From Flavobacteriaceae bacterium (lineage in GTDB: Bacteria > Bacteroidota > Bacteroidia > Flavobacteriales > Flavobacteriaceae), in NCBI GenBank assembly GCA_019090365.1, contig JAHRWC010000068.1, positions 1 through 8,029 of the forward strand: a stretch of DNA of 8,029 nt, read 5' to 3'. A program made the translations under genes and the position numbers. Shown here piece after piece: positions 1 to 6,455 of this stretch. Position 1 is the stretch's first letter; every line of letters begins with the position of its first letter. Below the pieces are notes generated by a model. That model did no database searches and was not told the DNA's origin. It saw only the letters and a program-made list of their open reading frames with translations.

Positions 1-338
1 CTACCAATAAAGGTGATATAAAAAGAGGAAAGCCAGTTACCTCAAATAGAAAAGAAGTTAAAAATAACTATAGAATGAACACGAGTACAAGTAGAACAGT
101 TTCTAAAAAAACTACTACTGTAAATAGATCTAAAGGAAGACCAGTTGTTCAATCTAATAATAAAAGAAGCTCTGTATCAAAAAACAGAGGAAATACAGTA
201 AAAAGAAGTACTACTTCTCGTTCAGGTTCTCAAAAAAGAACAGTGACAAAGAGAACTTCACAAACTAAACCTAAACAAACGGTTCGCAAAAGTAGCAGTC
301 GTTCTAATGGGAAGGTTTCTAAGAGAAGTAGAGGATAA
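1..338 (+). CDS. 3' end of a gene for a basic, low-complexity Ser/Thr/Lys/Arg/Asn-rich protein (partial, 5' end outside window)
   Basis: The frame is open from the first complete codon (base 3) to the TAA at 336-338, giving 111 visible residues. An ATG at 75 is in frame, but the 24 codons before it have the same composition (they include KRGKPVTSNRK), so it is probably an internal methionine and the gene starts before the window. About a quarter to a third of the residues are Lys or Arg. There is no Asp or Glu after residue 24 of the visible part, and almost no aromatic residue. Weak internal repetition is visible: RGKPVTSNRK resembles KGRPVVQSNNKR, and KRSTTSR, KRTVTKR and RKSSSRS recur. This looks like a disordered C-terminal tail. 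Some secreted flavobacterial proteins with aromatic/Gly-rich bodies carry similar tails, and nucleic-acid-binding proteins can too. The function-bearing part is not visible, so no role is assigned. A strong terminator follows directly. Confidence 0.72.
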   Translation, partial: TNKGDIKRGKPVTSNRKEVKNNYRMNTSTSRTVSKKTTTVNRSKGRPVVQSNNKRSSVSKNRGNTVKRSTTSRSGSQKRTVTKRTSQTKPKQTVRKSSSRSNGKVSKRSRG

Positions 339-358
339 TTTTTTGGTTGGTTAGTTTG

Positions 359-404
359 AAACCCCTGTTAAATTGAAATATTTAGCAGGGGTTTTGTTTT
401 TATT
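359..404 (+). terminator. Strong rho-independent terminator
   Basis: AAACCCCTG at 359-367 pairs perfectly with CAGGGGTTT at 386-394. The stem continues inward through a G-U pair (368/385) and five A-T pairs (369-373 with 380-384), leaving a six-base loop at 374-379. That is a 15-bp stem with a GC-rich base. It is followed by a T-rich tract interrupted by one G (TTTTGTTTTT). It lies 20 bases after the stop codon of the basic-tail gene and 100 bases before the next start, so it separates the two transcription units. Confidence 0.92.
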
Positions 405-503
405 ATAAAATTAAATAAGAGTATCATATCTGTAACCATTTCTTCTAAAGCAGAGTCTTATAAAAGTTATTCAATAAAAATTAGCTCAATAAATTACTGA
501 TCA

Positions 504-1076
504 ATGAAAAGTATTAACTATAAAAACTTAATTGAAATCGTCTGCCGCCTTTACGTATTCTTTTTTCTAACCGCCTATGGATTAGGGAAAGTTTTAGGTG
601 CTCAATTTTATACTCCAGATTCAATACCTCCTGAAATTGAAACAATGCCTATTAGTCAAATACCAGATTTTGATTTAGCCTGGGTTTTTATGGGACGGTC
701 TTTTGGTTACATGCTATTTATTGGAATAGCAGAAATTATAGGCGCATTAATGCTGCTCTTCAATAAAACAAAACTAATTGGAACCTTAATTCTTATTTCA
801 ATAATGGTTAACGTCATTGTATTTGATATATTTTTTCTAGATGAATACGGTGCTTTAGCAAGTGCAATAATATATCTTCTAATGTTATTTACTATTCTCT
901 TAATTAACAAAGAAAAAATTGTAGAAGTGCTTAAAACTCTAACCCATTTTGATGAAAAGTCAAAAGCAACTTTTAAAGAAAAATTAATCAAGTATTCAAT
1001 AATAATTCTAACAATATCTGTGGTTTTTACAATTAACCAATTATTAGTGAGCTGGTTAGGTTATGGAAAAGGATAA
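504..1076 (+). CDS. DoxX-like polytopic inner-membrane protein
   Basis: This 190-residue protein has four main hydrophobic segments, at about residues 8-32, 66-87, 90-110 and 117-135. A charged stretch (about 136-160) follows, then a fifth helix at about 161-184. The fourfold core contains GIAEIIGALMLLFNKTKLIG at 74-93, which resembles the central motif of the DoxX/SURF4-like superfamily (a Gly-Glu pair in helix 2, then a short basic turn into helix 3). Members are small integral membrane proteins; some have been linked to quinone-dependent oxidation or to redox partners, but many are uncharacterised. The extra C-terminal helix is additional to the usual four-helix core. The ATG at 504 is the first in frame after the terminator and leads straight into the first helix; no clear Shine-Dalgarno or TAnnTTTG box was found before it. 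It appears to be transcribed alone. The family call is from pattern only, so the substrate is unknown. Confidence 0.62.
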   Translation: MKSINYKNLIEIVCRLYVFFFLTAYGLGKVLGAQFYTPDSIPPEIETMPISQIPDFDLAWVFMGRSFGYMLFIGIAEIIGALMLLFNKTKLIGTLILISIMVNVIVFDIFFLDEYGALASAIIYLLMLFTILLINKEKIVEVLKTLTHFDEKSKATFKEKLIKYSIIILTISVVFTINQLLVSWLGYGKG

Positions 1077-1138
1077 ATAAACAAAACGAAGGATAAGAAT
1101 AATATTTGTAAGAGTAAGTATACCTCTTTGAGTTTTTA

Positions 1139-2422
1139 CTAAAAACTTCTTTTAATGGTTTCTGCCATTTTTTGAGTAAGTTCCCTCCTACTATACTTTT
1201 CAATTCCATTAGAAACAACTTTTAGTTTTCCTTCAGAATATAACTGATAAGAATAAGCAATCTCCTTTTTTAACTGAAGTTCATCTTCATAATTAAAAAA
1301 CCTACCAGAATTTGTTTCTGAAATTATAGCTTCAATATCACTTCCTTCTGGACCTAAGGCTACTATTGGTCGTTGGGCTAATAAATATTCGAATAACTTT
1401 CCAGGAATAATTGAGCGTGTTTCTACTGTATTCATTTCAATTAATAAAAGCATTTGAGCATTATGCTGAAATTGTAAGGCTTCTTGATGCGAAACATAAC
1501 CAACAACTTCAGTATTTTCAACTAATTGATAATTCTTTAAACTATCAATCACTTCCTTACTAACGGCTCCTATCAATTTAAGTTTAAAATCATTTGCAAA
1601 GTTTTCATTTTCTAGACATAATTCAGAAAGAACCTTCCATAATACTTCTGGATTTCTTCCACTCAATAATGAACCTATATGTACTAAAGTAAAGTTGTCA
1701 TCTAGTATTGTTTCTATACTGTGGTTTGTATCATAACCATTGGTAATAACTTCTATAGGTTGTTCTGTAATATCTTGAAATTCCTTTTTGGTGTTTGGGC
1801 TTGTAACAACTATACAATTTGCATTTTGTAATACTTCCTTTTCTAGCTGTTTATGCTTTTTTTCTGAAGAATCACTCAGTTGTAAAGATTTGTGATAATG
1901 AATTGTAGTCCAAGGATCTCTAAAATCTGCTATCCAAGTAATATTTAAATCTTTTTTTAAATCCAATCCAATTAAATGCATACTATGGGGAGGCCCCGTA
2001 GTAATTACCGCATCAATGCTATTCAGACTTATATACTCTTTTAAGTATTTAACTGAAGGTTTCACCCATCCAATACGTGCATCAGGAATAAAATAATTTC
2101 CCCTCACCCATAACATCACTCTTTCAACAATTGAAGCTTGTTTTTTTGTGATTATTCCACTACTAATTTGCTTGGTTTTCTTTTTAGAAAATAATTGAGC
2201 GAAACGATAAGGCTCTTTAATTGGTTGTTTTATGACTTCAATTCCCTTTGGAACTTCGTTTAAAATATGATTGTCCACTAAAGGATAATGTGGATTCTCT
2301 GGCGTATACACGATAGGTTCAATACCAAATTCTCTAAAATAAGTAACGAATTTTAACCAACGCTGTACTCCAGGCCCTCCAGCTGGTGGCCAATAATACG
2401 CTATAATGAGTACACGTTTCAT
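1139..2422 (-). CDS. Glycosyltransferase, GT4-like (GT-B fold)
   Basis: This 427-residue protein has the features of a retaining GT-B glycosyltransferase of the GT4 type. The N-terminal Rossmann half opens with a beta strand (VLIIAYYWPP, 4-13) and the glycine-rich acceptor loop GGPGVQR at 15-21. It includes ITTGPPHS (140-147) and ADFRDPW (165-171), both characteristic of a Bacteroidota subgroup. The C-terminal nucleotide-sugar half starts near HIGSLLSGRNP (248-258) and contains PGKLFEYLLAQRPIVALGP (340-358), with Glu345 as a likely ribose/diphosphate-binding acidic residue. There is no signal peptide or membrane segment, so it should act on the cytosolic face of the inner membrane. It is the last gene of the minus-strand cluster, 93 bases after the YfhO gene, which suggests a role in surface glycan synthesis. 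The ATG at 2422-2420 opens directly into the first strand. The family is well supported; the donor and acceptor sugars cannot be read. Confidence 0.88.
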   Translation of the reverse strand: MKRVLIIAYYWPPAGGPGVQRWLKFVTYFREFGIEPIVYTPENPHYPLVDNHILNEVPKGIEVIKQPIKEPYRFAQLFSKKKTKQISSGIITKKQASIVERVMLWVRGNYFIPDARIGWVKPSVKYLKEYISLNSIDAVITTGPPHSMHLIGLDLKKDLNITWIADFRDPWTTIHYHKSLQLSDSSEKKHKQLEKEVLQNANCIVVTSPNTKKEFQDITEQPIEVITNGYDTNHSIETILDDNFTLVHIGSLLSGRNPEVLWKVLSELCLENENFANDFKLKLIGAVSKEVIDSLKNYQLVENTEVVGYVSHQEALQFQHNAQMLLLIEMNTVETRSIIPGKLFEYLLAQRPIVALGPEGSDIEAIISETNSGRFFNYEDELQLKKEIAYSYQLYSEGKLKVVSNGIEKYSRRELTQKMAETIKRSF

Positions 2423-2431
2423 GAGTCTATA

Positions 2432-2497
2432 TTATTTTTTAGCGGTCACATGCTGTTCGCTATTTGTCATTTCAATAGCCGATAAACTTTTTAGCAT
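2432..2497 (-). CDS. Possible small ORF (21 codons) between YfhO and the glycosyltransferase
   Basis: In the 93-base gap a minus-strand frame runs from ATG (2497-2495) to TAA (2434-2432). The peptide begins MLKSLSAIEM and ends VTAKK. The frame starts 18 bases after the YfhO stop and ends 9 bases before the glycosyltransferase ATG, so it nearly fills the gap. The peptide is hydrophilic with a short amphipathic start, has no membrane segment, and matches no family I recognise. No convincing Shine-Dalgarno precedes it, which is normal in this phylum. A frame of 22 codons can arise by chance, and the same bases can form hairpins, so it may instead be structured RNA or a translational-coupling leader. 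I list it as a candidate only. Confidence 0.25.
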   Translation of the reverse strand: MLKSLSAIEMTNSEQHVTAKK

Positions 2498-2500
2498 GCT
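2441..2500 (-). other. Inverted repeats in the YfhO-glycosyltransferase gap (possible RNA structure)
   Basis: Several short complementary segments cluster in this gap. GCTATT at 2459-2464 pairs with AATAGC at 2474-2479 around a nine-base loop. CATGCT at 2449-2454 can pair with AGCATG at 2493-2498 and enclose that hairpin. AGCG at 2441-2444 can pair with CGCT at 2458-2461, which competes with the first stem. AGCATGCT at 2493-2500 is also a perfect palindrome. No T-run follows in the minus-strand direction within a terminator-like distance, apart from the A/T-rich stretch just before the next gene. The structure could modulate translation or mRNA processing between the two genes; the stems are short and may be chance. 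Confidence 0.3.
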
Positions 2501-2515
2501 CGTTTCATATTAAGT

Positions 2516-4948
2516 TTATGAATCTTTAACTTCTTTTTTTCTGAAACTCAAAAATAATCCTCCACCAATAATTAATAAGAAAATTATAGAGCTTGAAAGT
2601 GAAATCATACTTCCCGTTTTCACAACTTGAGGTTCAAATTTAAATTCTATTTTATTGATTCCCGAAGGAATAGGCATCGCTCTTAGCACATAATTAGCTC
2701 TTAAATAATCTATAGGCTCACCATTTAAATATGCGTTCCATCCATTTGAATAATACACTTCAGAGAATAACGCCAATTGATCTGATTTAGATTCAGATTC
2801 ATACACTAAATGATTTGGAGCATATTCAACTAATTCAATGCTAGCTAAACTATCTCTTATCATCTCTTTTGTTGGGAGTTGTTCTTTAAATATAGCATGT
2901 ATTATCGCTGTTTCTTTCGTATTTAAACTATCTAATAATTGTATTTCTTCATTAGCATCTTTAGCAATCATCACATTTTCAATAAACCAAGCATTACCAT
3001 TTGCATACGGGTTTATTTGTGCAACTGAGGATCCATTTTCAGCTTGACCGATGATGTATTTTACATTCATCATATTTAAGATACCGATATCACCTTTACT
3101 AATATAAAAATTATCTAAATCTTGAATTCTACCTGGTTTGGCTGCATGGTAACCTCCTAATGCATTGTGAAAATAACTCGCTCTTCCACTGTTAAAAGGA
3201 CTTCTTACCTCATACACTCTAAAATGATCATCGTCCTTTAAAATTTGTAAATCAGCATTGTTCTTCTGAAAAGGTTGTTTCACCTGAATTGAAGAAACAA
3301 AATCTTCGTTATTTACATATCGTCTATCCACTGAAACTAAATCAACAACGATTAAAATAGCAAAAATTCCTATTGCTAGATTTTTTGAAACTTTTTCTTT
3401 TAAATAAAACCATAATACTCCTGAAGACAACAAGACAAAAATCAATGCTCGTATAGAATCTGAGGTCATTAATGAAGCTCTATCTCTTCTTACTGCATCA
3501 ACAAATGGAAAACCTAATTCTTCCATAAAATAGCTATCGTACGGGCTTGCAAAATCAAATAGAGCAGATTTAAACAAAATAAAAATTAATGAAATTCCGC
3601 CTAATATTCCTGTAGCCCATAAAAGTGCTTTCTTCTTCTCTTCAGCACGTTCCATTTTATTAAAAAACTGATGCAAACCAACTATCCCAATAATAGGTAA
3701 TACTAATTCAATGATCACTTGTATTGAAGATACAGCTCTAAACTTGTTATAGAGAGGAACATATTCAATAAAGAATTCTGTTAAAAAAGAAAAATTCTTT
3801 CCCCAAGATAAAAGTAAACTCAATACAAATCCTCCTACAATCCACCATCGCAATCTACCTTTAACTAAAAATAAGGCTAGTACCGCTAAAAATATAACAA
3901 CTGCACCTATATATGCTGGTGCACCTACATAGGTTTGATCTCCCCAATACATTGGGACTTGAGATAAAAACTGATTAGCTTCTGTAGGAGTAGCGCCTAA
4001 ACGTAAAATTTCTTCGATTGCTTCTGCTTCTTTCGGAAATGGTTCTGCTGAGCCTCCTCCCATAAAACGAGGTATAAAAAGGTTAAAACTTTCAGCTAAG
4101 CCATAACTGTATTCTGTAATGTATTCATAATCTAACCCTCCTGAAGACACTTTATTTGTTCCATCAGGATTAATGGTTAATTCACTTTTTCCACGTGTAG
4201 AAGTATCAGCATATTCCTTTGTCGCCATAATATTAGTCGCATTTAATCCTAAAGCAACTACAACTCCAACAAACATAACTGCTAAAGCTTTAAAGAAATG
4301 TGGAATCATTTTCTTTTTATAAGCATCAATAAAATATGCTATCCCTAAAACTATAACCAATAATAATAAGTAATAGGTCATTTGAAAGTGATTTGCAACT
4401 AACTCCAAAGCCATAGCTACTGTTGTCAGTAAAAACCCAGAGAGATATTTCCCCCTAAATGTGAGAATTATTCCGCTTAAAACTAAGGGCATATAGGCTA
4501 TTGCATGTGCTTTTGCATTATGACCAACTCCAAGTATAATAATGAGATAAGTTGAAAATCCAAAAGCTAGAGCTCCTAAAAAGGCAAGTTTATAATCAAC
4601 TTTTAAAACTAAAAAAAGAATGTAAATACCTATAAAATATAAGAATAAATAATCGGCTGGTCGAGGTAAAAAACGTAATGTTAAGTCTAATTTCTTTATG
4701 TAATTATGAGGGTATTTAGCTCCTAATTGATAGGTAGGCATTCCTCCAAATGCTGCATCAGTCCAATACGTTTCTTCTCCTGTTGATTTTCTGAAGTCGT
4801 TTTGTTGTTTAGCCATTCCTGTATATTGAACAATATCACTTTGGAATATTTCTTTCCCTTGCAATACCGGACTAAAATATGCTAGAGAAGCAATTATGAA
4901 TAAAAGAAAAACAACTAAATGTGGGATAAAGTCTTTAAAACGCTGCAT
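2516..4948 (-). CDS. YfhO-family large membrane protein (GT-C-like, putative lipid-linked sugar transferase)
   Basis: This 810-residue protein is a polytopic membrane protein of the YfhO family (PF09586). The first helix (about 8-27) is followed by a loop with Asp38 in SDIVQY and the motif GGMPTYQ (68-74), the position where GT-C enzymes carry a catalytic acidic residue. About twelve further helices lie roughly between residues 99 and 540, interrupted by a soluble loop at about 241-335. A globular region at about 541-775 contains MNVKYIIG (627-634). It ends in the family hallmark region 732-773, including YYSNGWNAYLNG and RANYVLRAMPIPSG. A last helix lies at about 780-800. In Bacillus and Listeria, YfhO proteins are implicated in glycosylating lipoteichoic or wall teichoic acids. 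This organism should lack teichoic acids, so the acceptor here is unknown. Upstream lies the DUF4834 gene (103-base gap), downstream the GT4 gene. The ATG at 4948 directly precedes the first helix. Confidence 0.9.
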   Translation of the reverse strand: MQRFKDFIPHLVVFLLFIIASLAYFSPVLQGKEIFQSDIVQYTGMAKQQNDFRKSTGEETYWTDAAFGGMPTYQLGAKYPHNYIKKLDLTLRFLPRPADYLFLYFIGIYILFLVLKVDYKLAFLGALAFGFSTYLIIILGVGHNAKAHAIAYMPLVLSGIILTFRGKYLSGFLLTTVAMALELVANHFQMTYYLLLLVIVLGIAYFIDAYKKKMIPHFFKALAVMFVGVVVALGLNATNIMATKEYADTSTRGKSELTINPDGTNKVSSGGLDYEYITEYSYGLAESFNLFIPRFMGGGSAEPFPKEAEAIEEILRLGATPTEANQFLSQVPMYWGDQTYVGAPAYIGAVVIFLAVLALFLVKGRLRWWIVGGFVLSLLLSWGKNFSFLTEFFIEYVPLYNKFRAVSSIQVIIELVLPIIGIVGLHQFFNKMERAEEKKKALLWATGILGGISLIFILFKSALFDFASPYDSYFMEELGFPFVDAVRRDRASLMTSDSIRALIFVLLSSGVLWFYLKEKVSKNLAIGIFAILIVVDLVSVDRRYVNNEDFVSSIQVKQPFQKNNADLQILKDDDHFRVYEVRSPFNSGRASYFHNALGGYHAAKPGRIQDLDNFYISKGDIGILNMMNVKYIIGQAENGSSVAQINPYANGNAWFIENVMIAKDANEEIQLLDSLNTKETAIIHAIFKEQLPTKEMIRDSLASIELVEYAPNHLVYESESKSDQLALFSEVYYSNGWNAYLNGEPIDYLRANYVLRAMPIPSGINKIEFKFEPQVVKTGSMISLSSSIIFLLIIGGGLFLSFRKKEVKDS

Positions 4949-5051
4949 ACAGTAAATACATTAATATTGGGGAAATTATAAAAAATATGCTAATAAATGA
5001 GGATAATATATAGAATAAACAATTTATGAAAACAGATAAAGACAGAAAGAT
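4949..5051. other. Intergenic gap between DUF4834-like gene and YfhO gene
   Basis: This 103-base A/T-rich spacer separates two genes read in the same minus-strand direction. I found no terminator hairpin, no TAnnTTTG match on the minus strand and no open frame of useful length. Read-through from the upstream gene is therefore plausible, although a weak promoter of its own for YfhO cannot be excluded. Confidence 0.5.
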
Positions 5052-5318
5052 TTAATCGATTTCTTCAAAATCTACATATTCACCAACAGTATTCTTTGAT
5101 GTTTGTTTATTAGAAGGTGCTTTATCAATACTAATATCTCCTTCTTTATTTTTTGGCTGATTTGGATTTTGATTTGCAAAACCACCAAAAGATTTTTCAA
5201 AATGAGTGCCTGCTTTTTTAGCTATATACCTCAAAAGGTAAGGTTTAGCTAGCCTAAATAAAATCTTTAGCCCTAAATATACCAGAAGAATGATTAATAA
5301 CGTTTTTAGAAAAGTCAT
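5052..5318 (-). CDS. DUF4834-like small single-pass membrane protein
   Basis: This 88-residue protein has one N-terminal hydrophobic helix (about 4-22, LKTLLIILLVYLGLKILFRL) and a basic juxtamembrane stretch (about 22-35). A polar, probably disordered middle rich in Asn, Lys, Pro and Gln follows, and the acidic C-terminus reads EYVDFEEID. This layout and the terminal YVD(F/Y)EEID signature match what I remember of the DUF4834 family (PF16118), small proteins of unknown function found in Bacteroidota. By the positive-inside rule the tail should be cytosolic. The ATG at 5318-5316 is the natural start because the helix begins immediately. A promoter-like TACTTTTG lies about 20 bases upstream. 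It is the first gene of the cluster leading to YfhO and the GT4 enzyme, so it may be an accessory or scaffold for them, which is inference only. Confidence 0.75.
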   Translation of the reverse strand: MTFLKTLLIILLVYLGLKILFRLAKPYLLRYIAKKAGTHFEKSFGGFANQNPNQPKNKEGDISIDKAPSNKQTSKNTVGEYVDFEEID

Positions 5319-5337
5319 AGTACAATTAAATCTTTTT

Positions 5338-5345
5338 CAAAAGTA
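5338..5345 (-). promoter_or_regulatory. Putative Bacteroidota -7 promoter box for the DUF4834-YfhO-GT4 cluster
   Basis: On the minus strand TACTTTTG (5345 to 5338) matches the Bacteroidota -7 consensus TAnnTTTG exactly. It would place transcription start near 5331 and leave a leader of only about 13 bases before the ATG at 5318. No clear TTG/TTTG -33 element is seen at the expected distance upstream, so this is a candidate rather than a firm promoter. Confidence 0.4.
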
Positions 5346-5401
5346 ATCAATGATAAAGAAAAAGAAGAATATCTAACTATTAAAAAAATGATAAATTCTT
5401 C

Positions 5402-5409
5402 TATCTTTG
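5402..5409 (+). promoter_or_regulatory. Putative Bacteroidota -7 promoter box for the outer-membrane protein/GNAT pair
   Basis: TATCTTTG matches the Bacteroidota -7 consensus TAnnTTTG exactly and ends 42 bases before the ATG at 5452, giving an expected leader of roughly 35 bases. The region 17-23 bases upstream is A-rich and holds no obvious TTG/TTTG -33 element. Together with the opposing box at 5338-5345 it forms a divergent promoter region of about 130 bases. Confidence 0.45.
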
Positions 5410-5451
5410 AAGTAAGAGATTGTTCTATAATAATCCCTAAAAACACACTAT

Positions 5452-6444
5452 ATGAACACTAAATTTAGTTACTGTTTATTCTTTTTACTTAGTTATACTT
5501 TAGCTTCGGCTCAATATACAGAAGAAATAAATTCAAACAGACCTGGGTTTTCTCAAGGAGCTTTTTCAGTAGGAAAAAATGTCCTTCAAATTGAAACTGG
5601 GTTTGGTTTAGGAAAAGAAAAACATAATTTAAGAAACACTGAAACAAATGCCTTTGCAATTGATTATGGAGTGCGTTATGGGTTTTGGAAAGAAGAATTA
5701 GAAGTTAGCTTACAAGGAACATATCAATCTAATAATGTTTCTTCTTCAGTTGGAGATACAAAATTCAGCAATTTTAGAAACAATACTATTGGTGCAAAAT
5801 ACTTGTTTTATGATCCTTATAGAAAAAGAGTCTTAGAAGGCCCAAACTTATATAGTTGGAAAGCAAACAATTCTTTTCAATGGAGAGATTTAATACCTGC
5901 AATATCAATTTTTGCGGGAGCAAATTTTGATTTTGCCGATAACCCATTTACTCCAGAGCCAGAAAGTATGATCAGCCCGAAAGTTGTACTTTCTACACAA
6001 AACAACTGGATTGGAGGTTGGGTGTTTGTAACTAATATTGTAGCTGATAGGATTGGTACTGATTATCCTAGCTATGGTTATTTATTAACTTTAACCCATA
6101 CGTTTACTACTCATTTTTCTGTATTTGTTGAAAATGAAGGTATAAAGAGTGACTTTTATTCAGATCAATTGTTTAGAGTTGGTACTGCAGTATTAGTAAA
6201 TAATAATTTTCATGTAGATGCAGCTGTATTACTAAATTTTAAAGACACACCTTCTAGAACCTATGGAAGAATAGGAGTTTCATACAGATTTGATATGCAT
6301 GACAGTGATGAGTACATAGAAGAAAAAGGAAAAGCTGGTAGAGATAAAAAGAAAGAAGGTAAATTAAATTCCAAGAAAAAGAAAAAAGACAAAAAGAAAA
6401 AACGAAAAGATGATTTTGAAATTGAAGATGATGGAGGTCGTTAG
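5452..6444 (+). CDS. Outer-membrane beta-barrel protein, PF13557 'transporter / MetA-pathway of phenol degradation' type
   Basis: This 330-residue protein begins with a Sec signal peptide (hydrophobic 7-17, likely cleavage after ALA-like ASA at 18-20, before Gln21). The mature start, EEINSNRPGFSQGAFSVGKN at 24-43, followed by LQIETGFG, is typical of PF13557, a family of outer-membrane beta-barrels often annotated only as transporter. Alternating polar/aromatic strands run to GRIGVSYRF at 272-280, which looks like the closing strand. A 50-residue hydrophilic tail follows (281-330): an acidic part, then a cluster with KKKKKDKKKKRK (308-319), then the acidic end DDFEIEDDGGR. The tail would lie in the periplasm if the last strand is the barrel end. 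A natural substrate is not readable; the phenol name comes from one distant member. It shares a likely transcript with the GNAT gene 11 bases downstream. The ATG at 5452 is the only one placing the signal peptide at the N-terminus. Confidence 0.82.
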   Translation: MNTKFSYCLFFLLSYTLASAQYTEEINSNRPGFSQGAFSVGKNVLQIETGFGLGKEKHNLRNTETNAFAIDYGVRYGFWKEELEVSLQGTYQSNNVSSSVGDTKFSNFRNNTIGAKYLFYDPYRKRVLEGPNLYSWKANNSFQWRDLIPAISIFAGANFDFADNPFTPEPESMISPKVVLSTQNNWIGGWVFVTNIVADRIGTDYPSYGYLLTLTHTFTTHFSVFVENEGIKSDFYSDQLFRVGTAVLVNNNFHVDAAVLLNFKDTPSRTYGRIGVSYRFDMHDSDEYIEEKGKAGRDKKKEGKLNSKKKKKDKKKKRKDDFEIEDDGGR

Positions 6445-6455
6445 AAGATAATTTT

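Noticed and set aside
75..77. ATG at 75 as the start of an 87-residue gene
   Set aside because: The frame is open to the window edge and the upstream codons have the same biased composition, so the start lies outside the window.
405..503. Promoter or small RNA between the terminator and the DoxX-like gene
   Set aside because: No TAnnTTTG match, tRNA-like fold or open frame was found in these 99 A/T-rich bases.
707..991. Minus-strand 94-codon open frame inside the DoxX-like gene
   Set aside because: It lies wholly antisense within a gene with clear membrane-protein character; AT-rich antisense frames like this are common.
1110..1137. Possible terminator between the DoxX-like gene and the glycosyltransferase gene
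   Set aside because: AAGAG (1110-1114) can pair with CTCTT (1124-1128), but the stem is only five base pairs with a nine-base loop. There is only a short T-run on the plus side and none on the minus side, too weak to call.
1033..1218. Minus-strand 61-codon open frame at the end of the glycosyltransferase gene
   Set aside because: It overlaps the DoxX-like and glycosyltransferase genes in another frame and has no family-like features.
2838..3047. Plus-strand 69-codon open frame inside the YfhO gene
   Set aside because: It is antisense to a well-supported conserved region of YfhO, with no start signal or recognisable domain.
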